Origin: Bacillota bacterium | Lineage (GTDB): Bacteria > Bacillota > Dethiobacteria > SKNC01 | Assembly (NCBI GenBank): GCA_007121375.1 | Contig: SKLX01000067.1 | Span: 1-5,993 of the forward strand | DNA length: 5,993 nt | Direction of reading: 5' to 3' | In this document: positions 1 to 5,003 of the stretch, in pieces | How the letters are laid out: each line of letters opens with the position of its first letter | Position numbering within the stretch: the first letter of the stretch is position 1 | The notes under the pieces: generated by a model | The model's input: the letters and a program-made list of their open reading frames with translations, nothing else | Told to the model about the DNA's origin: nothing | Database searches by the model: none | Made by a program: the position numbers and the translations under genes

Positions 1-2
1 CT

Positions 3-524
3 GTCCTGGAAGGGGAGGGTGAAATTGAGACACAAAAGAGAAAACTCTTTTACCTTAATATGATCTGGTTTATGACTACTCTCCTGGACCGTAAAGATCG
101 CATGAGTATGGCCCAAGGCCTGGAAATCCGGGTACCCTTTTGTGATCATCGCCTGGTGGAATATGCATGGAATATTCCCTGGAAAATGAAAATTACAGGC
201 AACCAGGAAAAAGGAATACTCAGAAAAGCCCTGAAAGGAATTGTTCCCCAGGAAGTTCTTAACCGAAGGAAAAGCCCCTACCCCAAAACATTCCACCCGG
301 AATATCTTTCTGCAGTAAAGGGAATCTTATCAAGGATTTTGGAGGACCCCAATTCTTCCCTGCAGCCTTTAGTGAATATAAATAAATTAAAAAACCTGTT
401 AAAGGTTAAGGAAAATGTTTTCAACCCTCCCTGGTTCGGTCAACTTATGGGTGATGCACAATACTTTGCCTACATGTACCAGGTGGAGGCCTGGTTAAAG
501 GAATATGGAGTAAGAATAATTTAA
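3..524 (+). CDS. asnB: Asparagine synthetase (glutamine-hydrolysing), C-terminal part, cut by the left edge
   Basis: This is the last 173 codons of a gene that begins outside the window. The frame is open from base 3 through the ATG at 60, so that ATG is internal and not the start. The visible part belongs to the C-terminal synthetase domain, which activates aspartate with ATP and adds ammonia from the N-terminal glutaminase domain to make asparagine in the cytoplasm. The diagnostic stretch is LLDRKDRMSMAQGLEIRVPF followed by CDHRLVEYAWNIPW, the conserved family segment in which the helix after RVPF closes the active site. LRKALKGIVPQEVLNRRKSPYP follows, a basic turn also typical of the family. 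The gene ends 17 bases before the stop of the opposing GDT1-type gene, and I see no clear terminator hairpin between them. The family call is firm; the exact paralogue (AsnB or AsnO) cannot be told from the C-terminus. Confidence 0.93.
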   Translation, partial: VLEGEGEIETQKRKLFYLNMIWFMTTLLDRKDRMSMAQGLEIRVPFCDHRLVEYAWNIPWKMKITGNQEKGILRKALKGIVPQEVLNRRKSPYPKTFHPEYLSAVKGILSRILEDPNSSLQPLVNINKLKNLLKVKENVFNPPWFGQLMGDAQYFAYMYQVEAWLKEYGVRII

Positions 525-541
525 ATATTAAAAACCTATCA

Positions 542-1126
542 TTAGAGAAAATATGTTTTGCCACCCCACAAGATGATCATACCGAAAAGAAAAAAAACGG
601 CAGTAGTTATTAGCTTAAGATAAATATCTGGTATCCTTTTAAGATATTTACCTCCAATAAAGGCTGCAAATCCATGATTGATGATCTGGGCGGCCATGCC
701 CCCTAAAAACACCATAAAGGGCTCCTGATAAAAGGCAGTAAGGGCTATAGCCGCCAGCTGGGTTTTGTCTCCAAATTCTCCTACAAAAACCATACTGAAA
801 GTCTGGGTAAAAATAGAGTAACCTGAAAGCTTCACCTGGGGGGGCCTTTCCTTTTTCAGAAGGGTATAAAAACCCATCAGGATAAAAAAGAATCCACTAA
901 TTAAAGCAATGTATCCTGGTGGGATAAGGTCGGAAAAGAAACTACCTAAAAGGACAGCCATAGCAGTTATAACCGAAAGGGCTGCTATAGCAGCGCCAAA
1001 AACCCGATAAGGGGAGTTTCGGGAGCTTAAGGTCATGGTAATAAACTGGGTTTTGTCACCCAGCTCTGCTATTAATACTGTAAAAAAAGATGCAAAAAAG
1101 GCAGCTAAAATCTCGTTATTATACAT
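542..1126 (-). CDS. GDT1/TMEM165 (UPF0016) family membrane cation transporter, probably Mn2+/Ca2+
   Basis: The 194-residue membrane protein carries the family's two hallmark motifs, one per repeat half: ELGDKT at residues 21-26 and EFGDKT at 117-122, both E-x-G-D-K-T, which line the cation site. Each half has about three hydrophobic segments (roughly 5-30, 42-62, 70-90; and 108-130, 137-158, 170-188), separated by a basic loop near 91-99. Known members export Mn2+ or exchange Ca2+/Mn2+ for protons (yeast Gdt1, human TMEM165, Vibrio MneA). Which ion is moved here cannot be read from sequence. It is the last gene of a three-gene operon, starting 17 bases after the stop of the methyltransferase-like gene. 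The ribosome binding site before the ATG is weak (AGGT about 10 bases upstream), which suggests translational coupling. The length is normal for bacterial two-repeat members. Confidence 0.93.
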   Translation of the reverse strand: MYNNEILAAFFASFFTVLIAELGDKTQFITMTLSSRNSPYRVFGAAIAALSVITAMAVLLGSFFSDLIPPGYIALISGFFFILMGFYTLLKKERPPQVKLSGYSIFTQTFSMVFVGEFGDKTQLAAIALTAFYQEPFMVFLGGMAAQIINHGFAAFIGGKYLKRIPDIYLKLITTAVFFLFGMIILWGGKTYFL

Positions 1127-1143
1127 GCTAATCAGTACCTGTT

Positions 1144-1833
1144 CTACTTTTTATTTCCCCTTTTTTTAGAGTAAAACAAAAAGGATGTTTTGCTTTTATA
1201 AGCTTTATAATTTTTACCCTGTTTTTTCAAAAGGTCCTTCTCCTCTTCCCTGGCTGTTATAGTATTGGCTATCAGGGCAAGAATAAAAAGAATTACCAGG
1301 GATAGCTCTCCCGTAGAAATAAAGGCTCCTGAAACAATTATTTTTTCACCCATAAACATGGGATGAGGGTTAAGAGCGTACGGCCCATGGGAAATAATTT
1401 TACCCTGCTCTTTTTTCTTTTCTCCAAAAATCAAAGTAGTTAGTACGGCCCGGTCTATCCCCAGAAGCCACAGGGTCCAAAAGGTAATAAATAAACCCGC
1501 AAGGGAAAATAATAACCCGATTATTATTAGAACAAGGGGAATTTCAAAGGCGTGGATATAAATATAATGGCGATTAAAAAAAACAAAAAGGGCTAAAAGG
1601 GGCCAGAGGGTAAAAACAGATAGTTTCCATTTAAAAGGGGTTAGATAACGATAAAGGGTTTCTTTCCAAAATTCCCATTTTGACCAGATAATTAACCGAA
1701 ATATGTACAGAGGAAAAAGTACCATCCAGACGGTAAGAGTTAACCCTTGAGTTCCAAAATTTAAAATAAGAATTCCCGATAAAGAAAGAATGGCGATGAT
1801 AAAAAGAACATCGCCCTTTCTTTGCTTGAACAT
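1144..1833 (-). CDS. Membrane methyltransferase-like protein of the ICMT/PEMT type
   Basis: The 229-residue protein has about five hydrophobic segments (near residues 9-26, 30-50, 72-88, 97-124 and 165-192). After the fourth comes the signature region of the isoprenylcysteine carboxyl methyltransferase / phospholipid methyltransferase group: HGPYALNPHPMFMGE at 149-163, then a membrane helix, then EEEKDLL and GKNYKAY at 196-212. Known relatives use S-adenosylmethionine to methylate a lipid or a lipid-linked group at the membrane. Bacterial members are mostly uncharacterised. The usual signature is GPYxxxRHPMY; here the Arg is replaced by Pro (P156-H157-P158), so activity is uncertain. The gene lies 27 bases after fprA with a good AGGAGG site nine bases before the ATG (1843-1848), and 17 bases before the GDT1-type gene, in the middle of an operon. 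The fold call is fairly safe; the substrate is unknown. Confidence 0.75.
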   Translation of the reverse strand: MFKQRKGDVLFIIAILSLSGILILNFGTQGLTLTVWMVLFPLYIFRLIIWSKWEFWKETLYRYLTPFKWKLSVFTLWPLLALFVFFNRHYIYIHAFEIPLVLIIIGLLFSLAGLFITFWTLWLLGIDRAVLTTLIFGEKKKEQGKIISHGPYALNPHPMFMGEKIIVSGAFISTGELSLVILFILALIANTITAREEEKDLLKKQGKNYKAYKSKTSFLFYSKKRGNKK

Positions 1834-1860
1834 GTATCTTTTCCTCCTGAAAACTTCAAT

Positions 1861-3027
1861 TTATATAGATTCTTTAATCTTTTCTTCAATTTCATTAAGG
1901 CTTGAATCATCTGGTATATACTGAAGCCTCACCTGCTCAATCAAGTCAAAACCACAATCCCTCAAAACTTCTTCTATTACCCCCACACTTTCTCCACTCC
2001 AACCGTAAGACCCAAAGGCCAGTCCCTTTCTTTCCTTGGGGGAAAGCCCCTTCATGTAAGTCAAAAAGGAGGACACAGAAGGTAAAATACCATTATTTAA
2101 GGTGGGTGACCCGACACAAATGTACTTGGAAGTAATAACTTCTGTCATAACATCGGAGATATGATTGTATTTTAGATTTCTCATTGCTATTTTTATTCCC
2201 TGATTTTCAAAGGCTTTTTGAATTGACCGGGCAATTTTTCCTGTAGATCCCCACATGGTATCAAAAACTACTACCCCTTTCTCTTCGGTTTCATTCCCTG
2301 ACCATTTTTTGTATTCCTCCAGGATAGTAGGAAGGTTTTTGCGCCATATAAGGCCGTGGCTGGGAGCTATCATTTCTATTTCCAGCTGGGAGGCTGATTC
2401 TAATGCTTTCTTAACCTGTTTGCCGTAGGGCAAGACAATATTTGCATAGTATTTCTTAGCCTCTTCCAAAGTTATATCCAGGGGGTACTGGTCATCAAAC
2501 CTTTCTGAAGAAGAAATATGCTGCCCAAAGGCATCGTTAGAAAAGAGGATTTTTTCTTCAGGCATATAGCTTACCATATTATCCGGCCAGTGGACCAGGG
2601 GAGTCTGTAAAAACTGAAGGCTTTTTTTGCCCAGGCTTAAAGTTTCTCCCGATTTAACTACTTCAATGTTCCAGTCATTTTTATAATGGGCATTAAGCCC
2701 CTTTTCCCCTTGAGGGGAGGTAAATATAGTTGCCTGGGGTGCCAGCTCGATAATTTTGGGAAGACTTCCCGAATGGTCCATTTCCACGTGATTGGTTATG
2801 ATGTAGTCAATTTTAGAAGGATCTACCAGGGTAGAAATGCGTTCTATTAATTCCTGGGATAAGTACTCCCTGACCGTATCAATAAGGGTTATTTTGTCAT
2901 CTATTACCAGGTATGCATTATAGGTTGTACCCCTCTGGGTTAAATACCCATGAAAGTCCCTTAAATTCCAATCGATTCCTCCTACCCAATAAATATTTTC
3001 CCTTAATTTAATGGGATTCATTTTCAT
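1861..3027 (-). CDS. fprA: FprA-family A-type flavoprotein (flavodiiron protein), O2/NO reductase
   Basis: This soluble two-domain enzyme reduces O2 to water, or NO to N2O, and protects anaerobes. I chose the ATG at 3027 (388 residues). A longer frame from 3045 would begin MRRRNK, but those codons are the ribosome binding site itself (AAGGAGG, 3034-3040, six bases before the ATG). Numbered from this start, the N-terminal metallo-beta-lactamase domain holds all expected diiron ligands: H80, E82 and D84 in HVEMDHSG, H146 in VHWPDN, D165 in FSNDAFG, and H224 in APSHGLIW. The flavodoxin domain begins near residue 250 with VVVFDTMWGSTGKIA, the FMN phosphate loop, followed by GSPTLNNG and AFGSYGWSGESV. 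There is no rubredoxin extension, so it is a class A protein that needs a separate electron donor. It leads a three-gene operon. Clostridial fprA genes are known PerR targets; here only AT-rich dyads upstream hint at that. Confidence 0.96.
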   Translation of the reverse strand: MKMNPIKLRENIYWVGGIDWNLRDFHGYLTQRGTTYNAYLVIDDKITLIDTVREYLSQELIERISTLVDPSKIDYIITNHVEMDHSGSLPKIIELAPQATIFTSPQGEKGLNAHYKNDWNIEVVKSGETLSLGKKSLQFLQTPLVHWPDNMVSYMPEEKILFSNDAFGQHISSSERFDDQYPLDITLEEAKKYYANIVLPYGKQVKKALESASQLEIEMIAPSHGLIWRKNLPTILEEYKKWSGNETEEKGVVVFDTMWGSTGKIARSIQKAFENQGIKIAMRNLKYNHISDVMTEVITSKYICVGSPTLNNGILPSVSSFLTYMKGLSPKERKGLAFGSYGWSGESVGVIEEVLRDCGFDLIEQVRLQYIPDDSSLNEIEEKIKESI

Positions 3028-3033
3028 TTTATT

Positions 3034-3040
3034 CCTCCTT
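3034..3040 (-). promoter_or_regulatory. Ribosome binding site that fixes the fprA start
   Basis: On the minus strand this reads AAGGAGG, a full match to the anti-Shine-Dalgarno core, six bases before the ATG at 3027. It overlaps the first codons of the longer in-frame reading from 3045, which makes that longer start very unlikely. Confidence 0.9.
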
Positions 3041-3043
3041 CTC

Positions 3044-3074
3044 ATAATAATAATTAATTAATAAGTATTATTAT
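3044..3074. promoter_or_regulatory. AT-rich dyad upstream of fprA, possible Fur/PerR-type operator
   Basis: ATAATAATA (3044-3052) and TATTATTAT (3066-3074) are perfect 9-base inverted arms separated by 13 bases, just upstream of the fprA ribosome binding site. Read on the minus strand, the distal arm begins TGATAAT, identical to one half of the Fur-family box (TGATAATNATTATCA), but the second half-site is not conserved at the canonical spacing. The position suits an operator for the fprA operon. A and T runs make chance dyads common, so this is a weak call. Confidence 0.3.
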
Positions 3075-3110
3075 CATCCTAAATAATTCAACCTTTTCCT
3101 CTAGTAAAGT

Positions 3111-3138
3111 TTGATTTGTGTTATAATTTAATTATAAT
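3111..3138 (+). promoter_or_regulatory. Sigma-A-like promoter of the DUF4870 gene, with an overlapping TTATAAT dyad
   Basis: A -35 like TTGATT (3111-3116) and a perfect -10 TATAAT (3133-3138) are 16 bases apart and lie 27 bases before the start codon. The -10 sits in the right arm of a dyad, TTATAAT-TTA-ATTATAA (3121-3137). These arms equal those of the Bacillus PerR box (TTATAATNATTATAA), but the gap is three bases where the consensus has one. So it may be an operator variant, or only a doubled -10. Confidence 0.55.
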
Positions 3139-3165
3139 AGAGTTAGGCAAAGGAGGCAATGGATA

Positions 3166-3516
3166 ATGACTGATATAGAAAAAGAAGCTCGAACATGGGG
3201 CATGTTATGCCATCTTACAGGCTTTGCCCTCCTCCTGGGTATCCCCTTTGGAAATATATTGGGGCCCCTGGTGGTATGGCTTTTAAAAAAGGAGGAGCAT
3301 CCCTTTATTGATGAGCAGGGTAAAGAATCATTAAATTTTCAAATATCTATTTCAATTTATTTTATTGTAGCCGCTATACTTATAGTAATTGTAGTTGGCC
3401 TGTTACTGCTAATTCCCCTTTTTATAGCTTACCTGGTACTGGTTATTATTGCTTCCATAAAGGCCAGCAACGGCGAGAGCTTTAAATACCCCCTCACTAT
3501 CAAATTTATACAATAG
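3166..3516 (+). CDS. DUF4870 (Tic20-like) small membrane protein
   Basis: The 116-residue protein starts at the ATG nine bases after AGGAGG (3151-3156). A nearer ATG at 3159 is out of frame and stops after four codons. The family pattern is clear: an N-terminal WGMLCHLTGFALLLG hydrophobic segment (11-40), the conserved loop EHPFIDEQGKESLNFQIS (44-61), two further hydrophobic segments (about 60-80 and 82-99), and the closing A-x-x-GE-x-F-x-YPL motif (100-110). The family is widespread in Bacillota and other bacteria and resembles Tic20. No biochemical function is established, and none is assigned here. The gene is a single unit with its own promoter, diverging from the fprA operon, and ends at an intrinsic terminator 20 bases downstream. 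Confidence 0.9.
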   Translation: MTDIEKEARTWGMLCHLTGFALLLGIPFGNILGPLVVWLLKKEEHPFIDEQGKESLNFQISISIYFIVAAILIVIVVGLLLLIPLFIAYLVLVIIASIKASNGESFKYPLTIKFIQ

Positions 3517-3535
3517 AATACTTTATATCAAAAAT

Positions 3536-3561
3536 AAAAACCACTTTAAAAGTGGTTTTTT
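3536..3561 (+). terminator. Intrinsic terminator of the DUF4870 gene
   Basis: AAAAACCACTT and AAGTGGTTTTT form an 11-bp stem with a three-base TAA loop, ending in a run of six T on the plus strand. It begins about 20 bases after the DUF4870 stop. The A-tract on the 5' side gives some symmetry, but no minus-strand gene ends here. Confidence 0.9.
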
Positions 3562-3645
3562 GATTTGTCCAGGGAAGGAAAAACTACTTTTTTAAAGAAA
3601 ATTTATTTATCAGTAATTATATTAATATAAACGGGAGAGTATTTT

Positions 3646-4587
3646 ATGGCTGTAATTACTATATCAAGGGAATTTGGAAGTGGTGGGGAAACCGTAGCCC
3701 GACGAGTGGCAGAAAAATTAGGTTTTCTCCTGGTTAATAAAAAAGCTATAACGGAAGGCCTTCAGTCTATTAATGTTTATGAACCGGAGCTTGATATTGA
3801 TGAAAGGGCTTTACAGAAGGAAAATGATGATTCTTACAGTAATTATATATCATCCCTCCACCAGTATCTCTATGATCTTTCCAGCCAGGAGAACCTGGTG
3901 CTTTTAGGAAGGGGAGGTCAAATACTTTTTAAAGATTTTAACCCCTCTTATCATGTAAAAATTATTTCTCCCCTGGAAAAAAGAATAAGCAGGGTAATGC
4001 GCCTCTACAGCCTCCAGGAAGAAGCTGCCTTAAAGCTCATAAAAGAACAGGATGAAAACAAAAAACAATACCTGAGTCAAATTTTTGATGAGGACTGGAT
4101 GAATATGAAGCTGTATGACCTGGCATTAAATTCGGGTAATACCTCCCTGGAAACTGCTGCCGATATTATATCTACCGCTTACCAGCTTAAATGCAAGGAT
4201 GTGGAATCAGGAATCATGGAAGAACCAGAAATAACTCCGGAAGAAATAACTTTTCCCCAGGAAGAAGAGGCTCAATTCATGCATCCCAGTGAGGAAGAGT
4301 TTGCCAAGATGCTTGATTTCTACCACATAAAATGGGAATATGAGCCCAAGACCTTCCCCCTGGAATGGGACAGTGAGGGAAATATTGCTGAAGCTTTTAC
4401 CCCAGATTTTTATTTGCCTGAACAGGATCTTTACGTGGAAATAACGACCCAACGCCAGAAGCTGGTCTGGAAAAAAAATAAAAAAGTCAGGCGTTTAAAA
4501 GAGCTTTACCCTGATGTGAACATCAAGATTATCTACCATAAAGATTATAAAAGCCTTCTCCGCAGGTTTGACCTGGAAGAAGGCTAA
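3646..4587 (+). CDS. Cytidylate-kinase-like protein fused to a PD-(D/E)XK-nuclease-like C-terminal domain
   Basis: The protein has 313 residues. Residues 1-185 match the cytidylate-kinase-like group (Cytidylate_kin2 type). It opens with ITISREFGSGGETVARRVAEKLG, where the GSGG loop replaces the classic GxGKS/T P-loop, as is usual for this group. LLGRGGQ (86-92) is a conserved internal strand and turn, and the basic stretch LEKRISRVMR (110-119) looks like the lid. An acidic linker (about 186-218, rich in Glu) follows. Residues 219-306 look like a second domain: WEYEP (230-234), TPDFYLPE (252-259), LYVEITTQRQK (262-272), then a basic helix and a final NIKIIY strand. This order of E, D, E-x-T and Lys resembles the PD-(D/E)XK nuclease core, with the Lys possibly displaced to K272. 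Start: GGGAGAG six bases before the ATG. It is probably a paralogue rather than the housekeeping CMP kinase. The substrate of either domain is unknown, and the second domain call is by motif only. Confidence 0.82.
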   Translation: MAVITISREFGSGGETVARRVAEKLGFLLVNKKAITEGLQSINVYEPELDIDERALQKENDDSYSNYISSLHQYLYDLSSQENLVLLGRGGQILFKDFNPSYHVKIISPLEKRISRVMRLYSLQEEAALKLIKEQDENKKQYLSQIFDEDWMNMKLYDLALNSGNTSLETAADIISTAYQLKCKDVESGIMEEPEITPEEITFPQEEEAQFMHPSEEEFAKMLDFYHIKWEYEPKTFPLEWDSEGNIAEAFTPDFYLPEQDLYVEITTQRQKLVWKKNKKVRRLKELYPDVNIKIIYHKDYKSLLRRFDLEEG

Positions 4588-4601
4588 AAAATAAAATATA
4601 A

Positions 4602-4920
4602 AACCGAATCCCAACAGACCTTCCATTCTATCCGCCAGGATACTGATTTTTAGATTAGCTTCTGCCTAAAAATAGCTTACAGGCTTCCACTTAATCTACT
4701 TAACCAGCTGCCCAGAAATCCTGTGCTGAGGTGTCCTTGACTTCCCGGAATAATATCAGCTCTTTCTCTGATATTAATTCCTTTCCATCCAGGGTCCTTT
4801 CAGCGATATAGTCCTTTTGGATGCCCCACAATTTACTTCCAACTCACGGTCTTCTTCAAATCATTTCGGGCTTCCATCCAGAATATATCCGGGTAACTTT
4901 CAGCCTCTCGGGATTCGGTT
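4602..4920. repeat. 11-bp perfect inverted repeat bounding the 4602-4920 segment
   Basis: AACCGAATCCC at 4602-4612 and its exact reverse complement GGGATTCGGTT at 4910-4920 frame a 319-base segment. As DNA this could be the terminal inverted repeat of a small non-autonomous element. I see no convincing target-site duplication outside it, and the extension of the match relies on G-U pairs, so the RNA closing stem is the preferred reading. Confidence 0.85.
4747..4781 (-). repeat. Strong hairpin within the candidate RNA
   Basis: GGAATAATATCAG (4747-4759) and CTGATATTAATTCC (4768-4781) pair over 13 positions with a single bulged base at 4776 and an eight-base loop. It is the most stable local hairpin in the segment. 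It is not followed by a T-run on either strand, so it is more likely a structural helix than a terminator. Confidence 0.7.
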
Positions 4921-4926
4921 AATTAT

Positions 4927-4955
4927 ATTATGACATACAGCTGTATTTTTGTCAA
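4927..4955 (-). promoter_or_regulatory. Near-consensus promoter of the candidate RNA
   Basis: Read on the minus strand, a perfect -35 TTGACA (4955-4950) is followed after 17 bases by CATAAT (4932-4927), five of six matches to the -10 consensus. The expected start is near 4920, exactly the first base of the closing stem. A second reading uses TAATAT (4930-4925) as the -10 with a 19-base spacer, which would be the layout of MerR-activated promoters. It lies downstream of fetB and reads away from it, so it does not serve the fet genes. Confidence 0.75.
4935..4946. promoter_or_regulatory. Perfect 12-bp palindrome in the promoter spacer, operator candidate
   Basis: ATACAGCTGTAT is a perfect palindrome placed almost exactly at the centre of the 17-base spacer between the -35 and -10. 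Its core TACAGCTGTA fits TACANNTGTA, the box bound by BlaI/MecI/CopY-family repressors. A dyad in this position also fits a MerR-type activator if the spacer is read as 19 bases. No regulator gene of either type is in the window, so the binder is unknown. Confidence 0.5.
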
Positions 4956-4969
4956 TGGATTATTCTGAA

Positions 4970-5003
4970 TTTTTAAAATATTTGAGCAAAAATATTTTAA
5001 AAA
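4970..5003. repeat. AT-only inverted repeat at the fetB stop codon, possible weak terminator
   Basis: Fourteen-base arms (4970-4983 and 4990-5003), made only of A and T, are perfectly complementary around the six-base loop GAGCAA. The right arm contains the fetB stop codon (4997-4999). It is in the right place to end fetAB transcription, but it has no G-C pairs and no long T-run after it on the minus strand, so it would be a weak terminator at best. It also separates fetB from the RNA promoter. Confidence 0.5.

Larger units (their letters stand above)
4585..4920 (-). ncRNA. Candidate structured non-coding RNA of about 320-335 nt, family not recognised
   Basis: The predicted transcript begins about seven bases after a strong minus-strand -10. 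Its first 11 bases, AACCGAATCCC (4920-4910), are exactly complementary to 4612-4602 near its other end. With G-U pairs the closing stem runs 4920-4902 against 4620-4602 with one mismatch. After it comes a U-rich tract (4603-4586) that could end transcription. Internal helices include 4880-4875 with 4823-4818; 4864-4858 with 4834-4828; a 13-bp, one-bulge hairpin (4781-4747); 4698-4692 with 4657-4651 enclosing 4684-4681 with 4667-4664; and a tetraloop hairpin (4642-4629). The wobble pairs would be A-C mismatches on the plus strand, which supports the minus strand. I find none of the conserved elements of RNase P RNA, tmRNA, 6S or SRP RNA. It converges on the kinase-like gene. Alternatives: a decayed gene, or a MITE with these ends as inverted repeats. 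Confidence 0.58.

Noticed and set aside
525..541. Bidirectional terminator between the converging asnB and GDT1-type genes.
   Set aside because: The gap is only 17 bases and neither it nor its flanks contain a convincing hairpin with a T-run.
1902..2135. Plus-strand reading frame of 77 codons.
   Set aside because: It is antisense to the flavodoxin domain of fprA, with composition unlike a real protein and no ribosome binding site.
3028..3045. Longer fprA start at 3045 adding MRRRNK.
   Set aside because: These codons are the Shine-Dalgarno sequence, and the shorter start puts the metal ligands at the family's usual positions.
3595..3628. Promoter for the kinase-like gene based on TATATT (3618-3623) or TAATAT (3623-3628).
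   Set aside because: No acceptable -35 lies at the right distance for either, and the region is so AT-rich that such hexamers are expected by chance.
4207..4452. Minus-strand reading frame of 81 codons.
   Set aside because: It is antisense to the linker and C-terminal domain of the kinase-like gene and matches no family.
4568..4597. Plus-strand promoter into the 4602-4920 segment: TTGACC (4568-4573), 18 bases, TAAAAT (4592-4597).
   Set aside because: It lies in the end of the kinase-like gene. The minus-strand promoter is closer to consensus, and the wobble pairs and T-tract point to the minus strand.
4646..4673. Eight-base inverted repeat ATTTTTAG/CTAAAAAT as a terminator of the kinase-like gene.
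   Set aside because: It has almost no G-C pairs and no T-run after it, and it competes with the better 7-bp helix 4651-4657/4692-4698.
4700..4922. Decayed protein gene on the minus strand: an open stretch of about 28 codons (4919-4836) and, one base out of phase, one of about 47 codons (4843-4703) with protein-like composition.
   Set aside because: There is no start codon with a ribosome binding site after the promoter, a frameshift is needed, and I recognise no family. The purine-rich strand can give protein-like translations by chance, and the paired ends and wobble pairs fit a structured RNA better. It remains the main alternative.
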